In this document: piece by piece, positions 15,777 through 23,818 of the stretch
Numbering within the stretch: the stretch's first letter is position 1
Layout: every line of letters begins with the position of its first letter
Origin: a virus
Length of the DNA: 26,156 nt
Direction: 5' to 3' (one strand)
IMG/VR virus record: IMGVR_UViG_3300043409_000596
Span: 1 to 26,156 of that record
Made by a program: the position numbers and the translations under genes
Notes under the pieces: generated by a model
The model's input: only the letters and a program-made list of their open reading frames with translations
What the model was told of the DNA's origin: nothing
Database searches by the model: none

Positions 15777-18700
15777 ATGCCTGATCCGATCAAGTCTCGC
15801 GCAGAGTACGAACGCCAAAAGTCGCTGTATGGCGAGTATATGCGCCAGAAGGAGGACTTCTACAAAAAGGCGTATGGCGCAGCAGAGCCACCGACCCCGA
15901 TCCCCGCTCCTACTGCTGACCGGCCCGGGCTAGTCAGCCGCTTCTTGAATCGGGCGGCGGTCAGCGGGATGCGGTTGGGGGCAGACGTTGGCGAGATGCT
16001 GGCAGGTATCCCGTCTCCCGGAGCGCGTCCAGCCGCGGACCTCCCGAAGGCCAGAGCGCAGGGCGTCGCCGGAGCCAGATCGTTACGGGAATCGGCGGCA
16101 ACACTGGAAGCAAAGGTGCCAGAGGCGCAGGGCCTTCTGGAGTATGCTGCGTCTGGGGCTGGGTATATGGCCCCAGACGTTGTGGCCACCATGCTTGGCA
16201 CTGAAGCGTTGTCTGGTATGTCAAAGGGACTCCGCGCTGAGTCTCTGCTGGGGCGTTTCCTAACCCCAGACAAAGCCGCTGGGGTGATCCGCCGGAATAT
16301 CCCGGGCGCGATTGCTGCTGCCCCGCTTGTTACGATCCCGGGCGCGCTCTCCGAAGAAAGCAGGCGGTCTGCGACGGGTACGCTTGGCGAGATGCTGACG
16401 GGCAAGCGCCCGAGCGCCCCAGTCCGTGTCGCTGGCGACATTGCCCTCGACGTGCTGGGCGGTGCGGTGGCAGAGAAGCTGCTCATCAATCCCGTGGCGA
16501 AGATGTTTGGCAAGCGGGCGGCTGCTACCGCCGCCGATGTTCCCGTCACAGGCCCTGTCACTACTCCGCCGCGAACAGAACCGCTCCGGCTTGGCGCGGG
16601 GTCCTATGCCATGCCTGCGTCAACCGACGACTTTGCCTTTCGGCAGGCGCGGATCGACGAGGTGATGCGGCGGGCGCAAGAGGATGTGGCAAAGGCGCAA
16701 GAGCTAGGGGGAGGACGGACGCCCACTACTGTGCCCGTGTTGTCCCAAGAGGATATCGCAGACCGTCTAGCGGCCCTTGCGGCGCAGGCCGGAGGCAAAG
16801 AGGGGAGCGGCCTCGTTGTGCCAGAGGTGTTCAGCCCCCGTGGGACACGACGGCAGAATATCCTGCGTGGCCAAGCAGAGCAGAGCGCCCGGCAAATACA
16901 GTCCGACCTTGACAACCGTCGCGCTATGGCGACGCCAGACATGGGAGCCACGCGCCAGTTGGAAGCGGCAGCGGAGGCAGGGAGTCAACAGCGGGGAGCA
17001 CAGCCGAAACCCCTCATCGAGACGTTCACGGGCCGTGGTCGCCGTGGCTCGACGAGTGCGGCGGTGCTTTCCCCAGTCGGCGGGGCGGGCCTTGGCGCGA
17101 CGGGGGGCCTTGCAACGGCCCAGTCGGACGACGACATGACGCCGCTGCAGCGGGCGCTCGCCTTTGGTTCCGTTGGCGCTGGGCTAGCCTCTGGAAAGGC
17201 CGCGACGGCGCTTCGAGCGTTGGGCCGCGAAGCGGGAGGCGAGGTAGGCGAGGTGGGCGAACGTGTTCTCGGTCGCCGTTCTTCTGGATCGGCCATCCCG
17301 CAAGAGACGCGGGCGGTCGGACGGTTTGGCTTTGTCAAACCCCCAGAGACGTATGTGCTCGACGAAGCGTTTGAGCGGGAGCACATGACAAACGTCTTTA
17401 CCGCAACCGAACCGACACTGTCTCGGATTGGCGCACAGTCGCAAGAAGCGGTTGATGGCGCAGGCTTGTTTGGTGGTGATGTCTCCCCGAACAGCATCAT
17501 GCGGTTTGCCGATGAGGCCACCGACGACGACATTCGTATCGCTGCGGCAATGCGGGGACTAGCGTTTGGCCAAGACCAGCAGTTAATCTACCGGAGGGCG
17601 CGTCCCACCGACAAGGAAAGCACGGCGGCGGTGGTCATTACCGGGCCGGATTTCGCCCAGTTGCCCAATGACGTGATCGACGCCGTGGTCACTCGACTGA
17701 GAGCCGATGACGCGCTTGGCCCGTATGGTGGGGCAACGCGGGAGGGGGGCCACTTGCTGGCGCTCAACCTGAAGCGGTATACCGGAATGGACGATGATGT
17801 TTTCCGGCAGGCTGTCACAAAAGCTCTAGACGATGTTGCACAGACACAGAACATAGCCGTTCACCCTTCCTCGTATTACTCGGAGCATTTAGATGGCACT
17901 GCAGATTATGCCAGAACTCTCGGACGACGCCCCGACGCCCTTCGCGCTGCGCGGGACGCGATTGTTGTCGCACAGCCCGAGTACATCCGGTATGCCACAG
18001 CCGTTGGCGCCGATGTCAACGCGGCAGAGCGAGAGATTGCCGCTCGCATCGAATCCCTCGACCGACTCCTCAATCAGGTAGAGAACCCGCCACAGCTTGG
18101 CCGGACCAAGGGTGGCGTCCCTCTCGTCGAGGCCGCAAAGCAGGTCTACTCCCAGTTCCCCCGTCTCGGGAGAGAGGACCTTGGGGCCGTCGTCCCTGAG
18201 ATGGTCTCGCGGCTGGGCACCATGGTTGACGACCTCGTTGACACTGGCGTCATGAACCGAGAGATGGCGCAAGACTTCTACCGTGGGGCAACCCTTGACC
18301 AGCGGCAGATTGCGCGGTTGGCGTTGCCAGAACTGCGGGAAGACCCGAAGTACGCCTTGTACACGGTTGTTAACAGCATCCTGTCGTCAGGCCAACAGGT
18401 CGCCGCCGAGAGCAGGCAGGGGCTGAACGTCTTTGAGCAGTACCTCAAGACTGGGCGCTTCTCCATCCTTAATCCAGAGAACGCTCAGTACAAGCAGTCG
18501 CTGACTGGCGGGAAGAAGGCGTTCACGGGGGATAGAGGGACGGGTCTGCTCGGAGAGCAAATGGCCGCTTCGCCCCGTACCCTGAATCACGAACAAGCCC
18601 TGAATCGGCTGGACGCGCTCGTGCAGTCGCTTGGCGAAGATGGCGCTGCAGCCGCGTTGGCGGAGACTGTGCCCATCATGCGGGGCAAGACCGTCATCGA

Positions 18701-21700
18701 AGAACGGCCCGCGCTTGTCTTCCTCTTTGGCCCCAAGATCGGCCAGTATGCGATGGACAAGCTGGGCATTATCGGAGGCGACAAATCCACGATCGATCTG
18801 TGGATGGCGCGGCTGAACCATATGCTGCTCGGAGTTGGGGACGATGTCCCGCTCAAGGGCAAAGCGTTGAACGACGACGTTGACCCTGCGATGCGGAACC
18901 GCATGCAGGCGGTGATTGCCCGGTACGCCAAAGAAAAGGGCATCCCAGAGTCCTCCGCGCAAGCGGTGGCGTGGTACGCGATCAAGAACGCCTTCCGTGG
19001 GGCCGGGTCACAAGAGAAAAAGATGGCCTATGCCACGCTCGGGAGTGCAACAACCGACGCCATGGCAACCCCGCTGACCAAAGAGTTTACGGGAGAGCCG
19101 CTCACGCAGGGGATGGTCAAGCAATCGACCGCGTATGATCGGGCGGCAGAGGGATGGGACGACCCCACCCTGCGGGATTTTGCCAAGAAGACCGGACGAC
19201 AGGGAACGATTGCGCCGACCGCCGGGGCCTTTGCCGGCAAGGTCTTTGACGTGGGCGGCGCGTTTGGCGCTGCCGTGGGGACACAGTTTGGACGTGAGGC
19301 GCTGCCAAAAGTCGCCGTTGGCGTGGGCGGGTACGAGCTTGAGCAGATGTCCGACGACCCGCGCCTCAAGGCGACCGGACAGGGCATGCAGCTCCTCGGG
19401 GCACTCTCGCTGGGCTATCAGCCGAGCAAGGTCTTGGTCCGTTCTGGGGCGGTAAACCTTAAGGACGCGCTGGCCCAGTCGCCGAAGGGGCGCATGGCCC
19501 TCAACCTCATCAGCCGTGACATCCTGATCGACCCGAAGATCAAGTCGCTCGTCGAGCTGGCCGAGCGGGAGATGTCGAAGTACCGTGCAATCGGCATTGA
19601 CCTTGCACGGAGGGCACGAGCCTTGGGGCCGGAAGGCGATCGCCTTGTCTCGGACATCGTAGAGGGGGAGAAGCTACAGTCCCGTGCCGGGATGGACGAC
19701 GAGACGGTCAGGGCGGCGATGGCGGTGGCGGAGAAGGTCGCACAGGAAGTGGTCGGCCTTGGAGAACAGAAGGTGGCCACCGGAACCATTTCGCAGGCCA
19801 CGTTCTTGCGGCGCAAGGCGTCCTACCTCAAGCGGATTTATGCGGCGTTCAAGGGTGGCGAGGCGATGAACGCCGTCACGATCCGAAAGGGCAACAAGAC
19901 GTTCCGCATTGAGCCGGAGCGGGTGCGGAATGAGAACCTGACGGTCGATGAGCGGAACGCACTGGGTGAAATCCGCGAGGCGTCGGTACGGCTTGGCGAG
20001 ACCTTTACTCGTGGTGGGAAGAACATTGCCACGTCACGGCTCTTCAATGCGCTGGCAGACATCGACGGCGTGATTGCGCCTGCCTACAAACAGGCGATGG
20101 ATCAGGCCGAGAACGCCCGTCTCCTCTCTGATGCGGCCTATGCGAGTGGCGACACAGAGATGGGGAAGGCGGCTCGCGGTGCCGAGATGGAGGCCAAGCG
20201 CACGATGAAGGGGCTAGCACAGGAGATCGTGGCCTCCGACGACCAGTACATCGTGCTGCCGGACACGCCGAAGCTGAGCTTTCTTCGAGGCGCAGTGGTA
20301 CGGAAGGACGCCGCAGAGTACCTGATGACCATGCCGGACTTTGGCATTGATCGGGTCGGAGTGAGGGGCATCTACGACAACGTGATGCGCTTTTGGAAGC
20401 GGGTACACACCGTCTACAACCCGGGCACACACGTTGGCAACTTCGTGTCCAACGCCTCGAAGGTGCATATGGGCGGACTCTCCCTCATGGAGCAGCCTGT
20501 CTATCTCACAGAGGCGTGGAAGGACCTTCGGAACTACGGGCCAGCCACGAAAGCCTTGGCGGAAGCCGGAGTGCTGGAGCGGGGTATCCCGACATACGGC
20601 GACATTGCCGTGGAAGGAATCGCCTCGCAGAAGCAGACCCTCCAGCAGTTGGCCAAGACCACCCGCCCAGAAACGCGACAGGCGTTGAAGGCGCGTGGCG
20701 TCGAACCGCGTGGGAAGGCCCGGGAGTTTGCTGGGTGGGCCTCACAAAAGGCGCAGACGGCCTATGCGTTGGAGGATGGCGTCTACCGGGTGGCGCTGTA
20801 CAAGAAGCTGCGTGACAATGGGATGGGCGGGGACGAGGCGCTGAAGGAAGTCGAGCGAGTGCTTCCCGGCTACGATACGCGGTCGCCCCTGTTGACCGGG
20901 ATTAAGAACTCGGTGTCCCCGTTCATCATGTATCCCGTCAAGTATATCCCCAGCTTGATGGAAGACATCATGGACCACCCGGAGCGGTGGGTGGTGCTGG
21001 CCGCGCTGTGGGGTGGGATGGACCAGTTGAGCCGGAGCCAGTACACGCCCGTCGATGATCGGGACCTGCGCCCCGAGCAGCGGATGAACAAGCGGCTGGG
21101 CTATCTAATGCCCGGGACGATACAGGTGGATGCGTTTATGCGCCCGCTGGCCAAGGCGTTCGGTGCCGAGCCAAAGCGCGGCGAGAGCTACACCTTCGAC
21201 GTTTCCCGCTTTACGCCGCTGTCCCTCTTCTCCGGCAGTCCTGCGCCGGGGTCTGTCGTGGGGAAGATTCTTCCGGGTGTCCCGGGGGCCTCGATCCTCC
21301 AACCGTCAGGCCCTATTCCGGAACTCTTCTCTCGCGCTAAAAACATTGACCCGTTTACGGGACGGGAGTGGATGACTGGGGGAGAGTCTGGCTTACAGAA
21401 GGCGCGGATGATCGCAGAAGATGCGGTCCTCCCGTTTATCACGCCCACCGCCGTGTCGTTCTACGGGAAGAAGCTGCTCAAGGAGACGATCCCCTCTAAG
21501 AATCGTTCGGAAATGCTCTCCGATGTCATGGGGATGCTTGGGACAAAGGCACAGCTTGTCCGCCCGGGGATGCAGTCGCGGTACGAGCGCCAAGACTTTA
21601 TGAACCAGATACGGGCCGTCAAATCCAAGCGTGACAACCTTCTCCGCAAGACGGAATCCCCTGAGCGGAGACAGGAACTCTTGGACGCCTCCGCAAAAGA

Positions 21701-21767
21701 CCTTCAGCGAATCCGCGCAAAATACTCTGCCAGTCGGCAGGCCCTAACCGATGAGACCAAGCGATGA
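15777..21767 (+). CDS. Giant (1,996 aa) internal virion / polyvalent-type protein
   Basis: This is the largest gene in the window, from ATG 15777 to a TGA that overlaps the next ATG (ATGA). The N-terminus is a charged helix (residues 10-35). Gly/Ala-rich hydrophobic patches lie near 120-150, 430-485 and 1148-1225. A compact-looking domain covers about 520-1080 and includes GPKIGQYAMDKLGIIGG, STIDLWMARLNHMLLG (to about 1020) and GIPESSAQAVAWYAIKNAF (about 1053-1072), segments like those in large polyvalent phage proteins. The C-terminal third has VYNPGTHVGNFVSNASKVHM (about 1546) and a hydrophobic stretch near 1718-1750, then a basic helical tail. The likely role is delivery with the DNA, like T7 gp16 or P22 gp16. 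No N-terminal lytic transglycosylase motif of the T7 gp16 type was seen. Any enzymatic domain is unproven. Confidence 0.6.
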   Translation: MPDPIKSRAEYERQKSLYGEYMRQKEDFYKKAYGAAEPPTPIPAPTADRPGLVSRFLNRAAVSGMRLGADVGEMLAGIPSPGARPAADLPKARAQGVAGARSLRESAATLEAKVPEAQGLLEYAASGAGYMAPDVVATMLGTEALSGMSKGLRAESLLGRFLTPDKAAGVIRRNIPGAIAAAPLVTIPGALSEESRRSATGTLGEMLTGKRPSAPVRVAGDIALDVLGGAVAEKLLINPVAKMFGKRAAATAADVPVTGPVTTPPRTEPLRLGAGSYAMPASTDDFAFRQARIDEVMRRAQEDVAKAQELGGGRTPTTVPVLSQEDIADRLAALAAQAGGKEGSGLVVPEVFSPRGTRRQNILRGQAEQSARQIQSDLDNRRAMATPDMGATRQLEAAAEAGSQQRGAQPKPLIETFTGRGRRGSTSAAVLSPVGGAGLGATGGLATAQSDDDMTPLQRALAFGSVGAGLASGKAATALRALGREAGGEVGEVGERVLGRRSSGSAIPQETRAVGRFGFVKPPETYVLDEAFEREHMTNVFTATEPTLSRIGAQSQEAVDGAGLFGGDVSPNSIMRFADEATDDDIRIAAAMRGLAFGQDQQLIYRRARPTDKESTAAVVITGPDFAQLPNDVIDAVVTRLRADDALGPYGGATREGGHLLALNLKRYTGMDDDVFRQAVTKALDDVAQTQNIAVHPSSYYSEHLDGTADYARTLGRRPDALRAARDAIVVAQPEYIRYATAVGADVNAAEREIAARIESLDRLLNQVENPPQLGRTKGGVPLVEAAKQVYSQFPRLGREDLGAVVPEMVSRLGTMVDDLVDTGVMNREMAQDFYRGATLDQRQIARLALPELREDPKYALYTVVNSILSSGQQVAAESRQGLNVFEQYLKTGRFSILNPENAQYKQSLTGGKKAFTGDRGTGLLGEQMAASPRTLNHEQALNRLDALVQSLGEDGAAAALAETVPIMRGKTVIEERPALVFLFGPKIGQYAMDKLGIIGGDKSTIDLWMARLNHMLLGVGDDVPLKGKALNDDVDPAMRNRMQAVIARYAKEKGIPESSAQAVAWYAIKNAFRGAGSQEKKMAYATLGSATTDAMATPLTKEFTGEPLTQGMVKQSTAYDRAAEGWDDPTLRDFAKKTGRQGTIAPTAGAFAGKVFDVGGAFGAAVGTQFGREALPKVAVGVGGYELEQMSDDPRLKATGQGMQLLGALSLGYQPSKVLVRSGAVNLKDALAQSPKGRMALNLISRDILIDPKIKSLVELAEREMSKYRAIGIDLARRARALGPEGDRLVSDIVEGEKLQSRAGMDDETVRAAMAVAEKVAQEVVGLGEQKVATGTISQATFLRRKASYLKRIYAAFKGGEAMNAVTIRKGNKTFRIEPERVRNENLTVDERNALGEIREASVRLGETFTRGGKNIATSRLFNALADIDGVIAPAYKQAMDQAENARLLSDAAYASGDTEMGKAARGAEMEAKRTMKGLAQEIVASDDQYIVLPDTPKLSFLRGAVVRKDAAEYLMTMPDFGIDRVGVRGIYDNVMRFWKRVHTVYNPGTHVGNFVSNASKVHMGGLSLMEQPVYLTEAWKDLRNYGPATKALAEAGVLERGIPTYGDIAVEGIASQKQTLQQLAKTTRPETRQALKARGVEPRGKAREFAGWASQKAQTAYALEDGVYRVALYKKLRDNGMGGDEALKEVERVLPGYDTRSPLLTGIKNSVSPFIMYPVKYIPSLMEDIMDHPERWVVLAALWGGMDQLSRSQYTPVDDRDLRPEQRMNKRLGYLMPGTIQVDAFMRPLAKAFGAEPKRGESYTFDVSRFTPLSLFSGSPAPGSVVGKILPGVPGASILQPSGPIPELFSRAKNIDPFTGREWMTGGESGLQKARMIAEDAVLPFITPTAVSFYGKKLLKETIPSKNRSEMLSDVMGMLGTKAQLVRPGMQSRYERQDFMNQIRAVKSKRDNLLRKTESPERRQELLDASAKDLQRIRAKYSASRQALTDETKR

Positions 21768-22033
21768 CCGCTGAAACCAGTACGGCCCTCATGATCGGTG
21801 CCGCCTCTGCCGCTGGAACGGCCTTTGCCCAGACCAATCCCGCATGGAGCATGGCGGTGCCGCTGGTGTCGGGGTTTATCGGCATTGCTGTGTCGTGGGG
21901 CATGATGCGGGTGACGGTCAAGGTGGTCGAACGTGACGTAAAGGGAATGAGGGACGACATCCGCGACATCTACAACTTGACCCGTGACATCAGTGATCGG
22001 GTCAGTCGCATGGAAGGGAGGATTGAGAAGTGA
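21764..22033 (+). CDS. Small membrane protein, holin candidate
   Basis: The product has 89 residues. Its ATG overlaps the previous stop (ATGA), and its TGA overlaps the GTG start of the endolysin gene (GTGA). Two hydrophobic segments (about residues 7-22 and 29-50) are followed by a charged helix rich in Arg and Asp (RDVKGMRDDIRDIYNLTRDI) that looks like a coiled coil in the cytoplasm. Two spans, small size and direct translational coupling to an endolysin fit a holin, which opens the inner membrane at lysis. A membrane-anchored regulator of lysis is an alternative. Confidence 0.65.
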   Translation: MTAETSTALMIGAASAAGTAFAQTNPAWSMAVPLVSGFIGIAVSWGMMRVTVKVVERDVKGMRDDIRDIYNLTRDISDRVSRMEGRIEK

Positions 22034-22545
22034 GTAAACTCCCTGCTGCCCCTGCTGAAGTGCCGGTGCAGTCTGACATCACCCTCTTGGCCCCGTTCTT
22101 TCGAGAAGCGGTGGAGAGAGTGGTTGCCGACATGAAGGCGTGGGGCTACACCCCGCAAGTCTTTGAGACGATGCGGACAGAAGAGCGGCAAGCGTTCCTG
22201 TACGGCTTTGGCCGCACCTACGACGATGGCCGTGGAGTGGTCACCCACTCGCAGAGCGCCGATGATACATGGCACGGCTATGGGCTGGCCGTAGACATCA
22301 TCTGCGCGAGGAGGAAGTGGAACGCTGGGCCGCACTTCTGGAACGTGCTAGGCACTTCGGCCCGTCGGCATGGGCTGGTGTGGGGCGGCGACTGGAATAG
22401 CAACTGGTCGATCAACGACGAGAGCTTCGCAGACCGTCCACACATTCAGTGGGGCGCAACACGACGAAGCCCGTCGGCGAAGGCCGTGGAGTTGCGAACG
22501 AAGGGTGGACTGATCGCCGTGTGGAGTGCCGTCGCGGCGATGTAG
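22030..22545 (+). CDS. Endolysin, M15-family zinc peptidase
   Basis: The product has 171 residues, starts at GTG 22030 within a GTGA overlap, and is the last gene of the rightward block. The centre carries the M15 (VanY/T5 endolysin-type) signature WHGYGLAVDI, giving zinc ligands His82 and Asp89, and the C-terminal part has DRPHIQW, giving the third ligand His138 with the presumed catalytic Asp135 three residues before it, the spacing seen in T5 endolysin. Enzymes of this type cut peptide cross-bridges in peptidoglycan (L-Ala-D-Glu or D-Ala-D-Ala type bonds). There is no signal peptide, so release depends on the holin. No separate cell-wall-binding domain is present, as usual for phages of Gram-negative hosts. 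Confidence 0.87.
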   Translation: MSKLPAAPAEVPVQSDITLLAPFFREAVERVVADMKAWGYTPQVFETMRTEERQAFLYGFGRTYDDGRGVVTHSQSADDTWHGYGLAVDIICARRKWNAGPHFWNVLGTSARRHGLVWGGDWNSNWSINDESFADRPHIQWGATRRSPSAKAVELRTKGGLIAVWSAVAAM

Positions 22546-22557
22546 AGACAACACAGC

Positions 22558-22602
22558 AACACGAAGCCCCCGTCGCTAGGAAAGCTACGGGGGCTTTGTG
22601 TT
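22558..22602. terminator. Convergent hairpin terminator
   Basis: Arms AACACGAAGCCCCCGT (22558-22573) and ACGGGGGCTTTGTGTT (22587-22602) pair over 16 positions with a single G-U wobble and a 13-nt loop. The + strand side ends in a T-rich CTTTGTGTT, the best terminating side. In the other direction the exit is TCGTGTTGCTGTGTTG, weaker but usable. It lies 13 nt after the endolysin stop and its right arm contains the stop codon of the leftward 104-aa gene, so it separates the two convergent operons. Confidence 0.85.
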
Positions 22603-22915
22603 ACCGCTTATACGGATGCTCCCACGGCGGGGGCGAGGCAGAGCCACTGTCCCAGCGTTCTTTCCGGTCCTTTGGCGACTTTCCCTTGTGCATGTCGCGG
22701 AAGCAGTGGCCAAGGGAAGTCCATTCAATTGTCTTCCCGCTCGGCGTCATCGGCGAGACATCGCGGACAGAGTCGGTGACAATGATCCGATTCCCCCGCA
22801 GCCCCTTGACGACAAACCGCAGGGTGCTGTCATCCCAGCGGCACGACACGGTGGATTTGTCAGAGAGACGGACACGGTAGCGGTCGTTGTGGGTCAGGTA
22901 CAGTCTTGCGGTCAT
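22601..22915 (-). CDS. Unknown 104-aa protein, last gene of leftward operon
   Basis: The start codon at 22915 overlaps the stop of the upstream gene (ATGA), and the TAA stop lies inside the terminator stem. The N-terminal 55 residues have alternating strands (ARLYLTHNDRYRVRLSDKST, FVVKGLRGNRIIVTD), the C-terminal half is basic and rich in Ser, Trp and Pro (SPKDRKERWDSGSASPPPWE). A small beta-barrel nucleic-acid-binding fold is imaginable, but no family was recognised. Confidence 0.6.
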   Translation of the reverse strand: MTARLYLTHNDRYRVRLSDKSTVSCRWDDSTLRFVVKGLRGNRIIVTDSVRDVSPMTPSGKTIEWTSLGHCFRDMHKGKSPKDRKERWDSGSASPPPWEHPYKR

Positions 22916-23178
22916 GGCGTTCCCTTTGCTGCTGTCTTACGGACAGCGGCGTTAAAGTGTTTGATGATCGTCCGCTCTAGCTCCTCGCAATACTCCGCAA
23001 TGGCTTTCACATCGTCAACGTGTGCCAGCTTGGCCTCGCGGCTCACGCGGCCTTGTTGCCGCAGCTTGCCCAGTGCCTCCGCATGGTGGCGCAAGGCACG
23101 GGCAGCACTGGCAACGTCTTGTCGGATCGTGTTGATGGTACGAGGGGACTTGTGCAGTCCGTTAAACGCTCTGTCCAC
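22912..23178 (-). CDS. Unknown 88-aa helical protein
   Basis: The start is GTG at 23178, with a strong AAGGAG ribosome site just upstream on the - strand. It overlaps the end of the 52-aa membrane-protein gene by 17 nt and ends in an ATGA overlap with the next gene. The product is mostly helical with many charged residues (TIRQDVASAARALRHHAEAL, AIAEYCEELERTIIKHFNAA) and no membrane span. No family was recognised. Confidence 0.62.
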   Translation of the reverse strand: MDRAFNGLHKSPRTINTIRQDVASAARALRHHAEALGKLRQQGRVSREAKLAHVDDVKAIAEYCEELERTIIKHFNAAVRKTAAKGTP

Positions 23179-23320
23179 GCCTCTCCTTCCACCGCTCTGC
23201 TGCGTCGATGGGCTTCTTCATGATCTTGTGTACCACTTCTTCGACGGCAAACAGGGTATGAACGAACCCAATAAGGGTAAGACAGCCCAGCGGCCACAAA
23301 TACATAACGGGGATCGTCAT
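23162..23320 (-). CDS. Small single-span membrane protein, 52 aa
   Basis: Found by reading the - strand: ATG at 23320, stop TAA at 23164-23162. The start overlaps the upstream stop (ATGA) and is preceded by a very strong CAGGAGGGGGC ribosome site. The N-terminal half is a hydrophobic span (PVMYLWPLGCLTLIGFVHTL, about residues 4-26) and the rest is charged (KKPIDAAERWKERRGQ), so one membrane pass with a cytoplasmic basic tail is likely. No family was recognised. A host-membrane modifier, an anti-defence protein or a lysis accessory are all open. Confidence 0.7.
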   Translation of the reverse strand: MTIPVMYLWPLGCLTLIGFVHTLFAVEEVVHKIMKKPIDAAERWKERRGQSV

Positions 23321-23529
23321 GCCCCCTCCTGCGGGTGCAGGATTTTGCCGATGGCATCAACGAGCCGTTCGACGCCCTTTGACCGCTCGTACCCATTGAG
23401 AAACTTGATTACCCACTGCTTGTGCAGGGTGTCAATCGCGGCGAGTTGTTCGCGCAGCCGTATCACTTCGTCGGCCATGCCCTCGCTTCCGAACTCGCGT
23501 AGCACATCAACCACATCCTCTCTGGTCAT
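23317..23529 (-). CDS. Unknown 70-aa helical protein
   Basis: The ATG at 23529 was chosen over an upstream start that would add 26 Gly/Arg-rich residues, because it overlaps the previous stop (ATGA) and has an AGGAGGAAGAGGC ribosome site. The product (MTREDVVDVLREFGSEGMAD...) is helical and charged, with a likely coiled-coil segment (EVIRLREQLAAIDTLHKQWV). No family was recognised. Confidence 0.66.
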   Translation of the reverse strand: MTREDVVDVLREFGSEGMADEVIRLREQLAAIDTLHKQWVIKFLNGYERSKGVERLVDAIGKILHPQEGA

Positions 23530-23702
23530 GCCTCTTCCTCCTCTGCCTCTGCCCCAAACTCGGGCATCGGGTCCAACTGCTCCCCCGTGTCGCGGTCTTC
23601 TTGCCACTGTGCCTTGGCGTGACGGAGAACGGCGGCATCATACGCTCGCTCGTAGTCTAGCCCGTCGTCTTCGCTCTGAATGTCCCAGTCATCGAATGTC
23701 AT
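23526..23702 (-). CDS. Small acidic protein, 58 aa
   Basis: Found by reading the - strand: ATG at 23702, TGA at 23528-23526. The start overlaps the stop of the upstream 39-aa gene (ATGA) with a GGAGG ribosome site 7 nt ahead, and the stop overlaps the next start. The product begins MTFDDWDIQSEDDGLDYERA and ends in a run of Glu (GAEAEEEEA), with few basic residues. Such strongly acidic small proteins can mimic DNA and block DNA-binding host proteins. That is a possibility suggested by charge only. Confidence 0.65.
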   Translation of the reverse strand: MTFDDWDIQSEDDGLDYERAYDAAVLRHAKAQWQEDRDTGEQLDPMPEFGAEAEEEEA

Positions 23703-23818
23703 CGCCCTGCCTCCTTGTCTTGGGTGTCTTGTGTCTTACGTTTTCTTGCGTCGTGCAACGCGCCGTGTGCGAGTAGGACTAGCAACACCAGCACCATCCC
23801 CCAAAACGTCCACGGCAT
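23699..23818 (-). CDS. Small single-span membrane protein, 39 aa, overlapping the resolvase gene
   Basis: Found by reading the - strand: ATG at 23818, TGA at 23701-23699 overlapping the next ATG. A CTGGAGG ribosome site lies just upstream. The product MPWTFWGMVLVLLVLLAHGA has one hydrophobic span (about residues 5-19) and a basic, hydrophilic tail (ALHDARKRKTQDTQDKEAGR). Its first 83 nt lie in another frame within the 3' end of the RusA-like gene. The strong ribosome site and the stop/start coupling with the next gene are the main support. No family was recognised. Confidence 0.6.
   Translation of the reverse strand: MPWTFWGMVLVLLVLLAHGALHDARKRKTQDTQDKEAGR

Noticed and set aside
23043-23396. 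117-codon - strand frame across the 52-aa gene
   Set aside because: It overlaps three better supported genes, is rich in Arg and Ser in a way typical of off-frame translation, and lacks the stop/start coupling of its neighbours.
22598-23776. 392-codon open frame on the + strand across the leftward operon
   Set aside because: It starts inside the terminator, runs antisense to six tightly coupled leftward genes and has a shadow-type composition.
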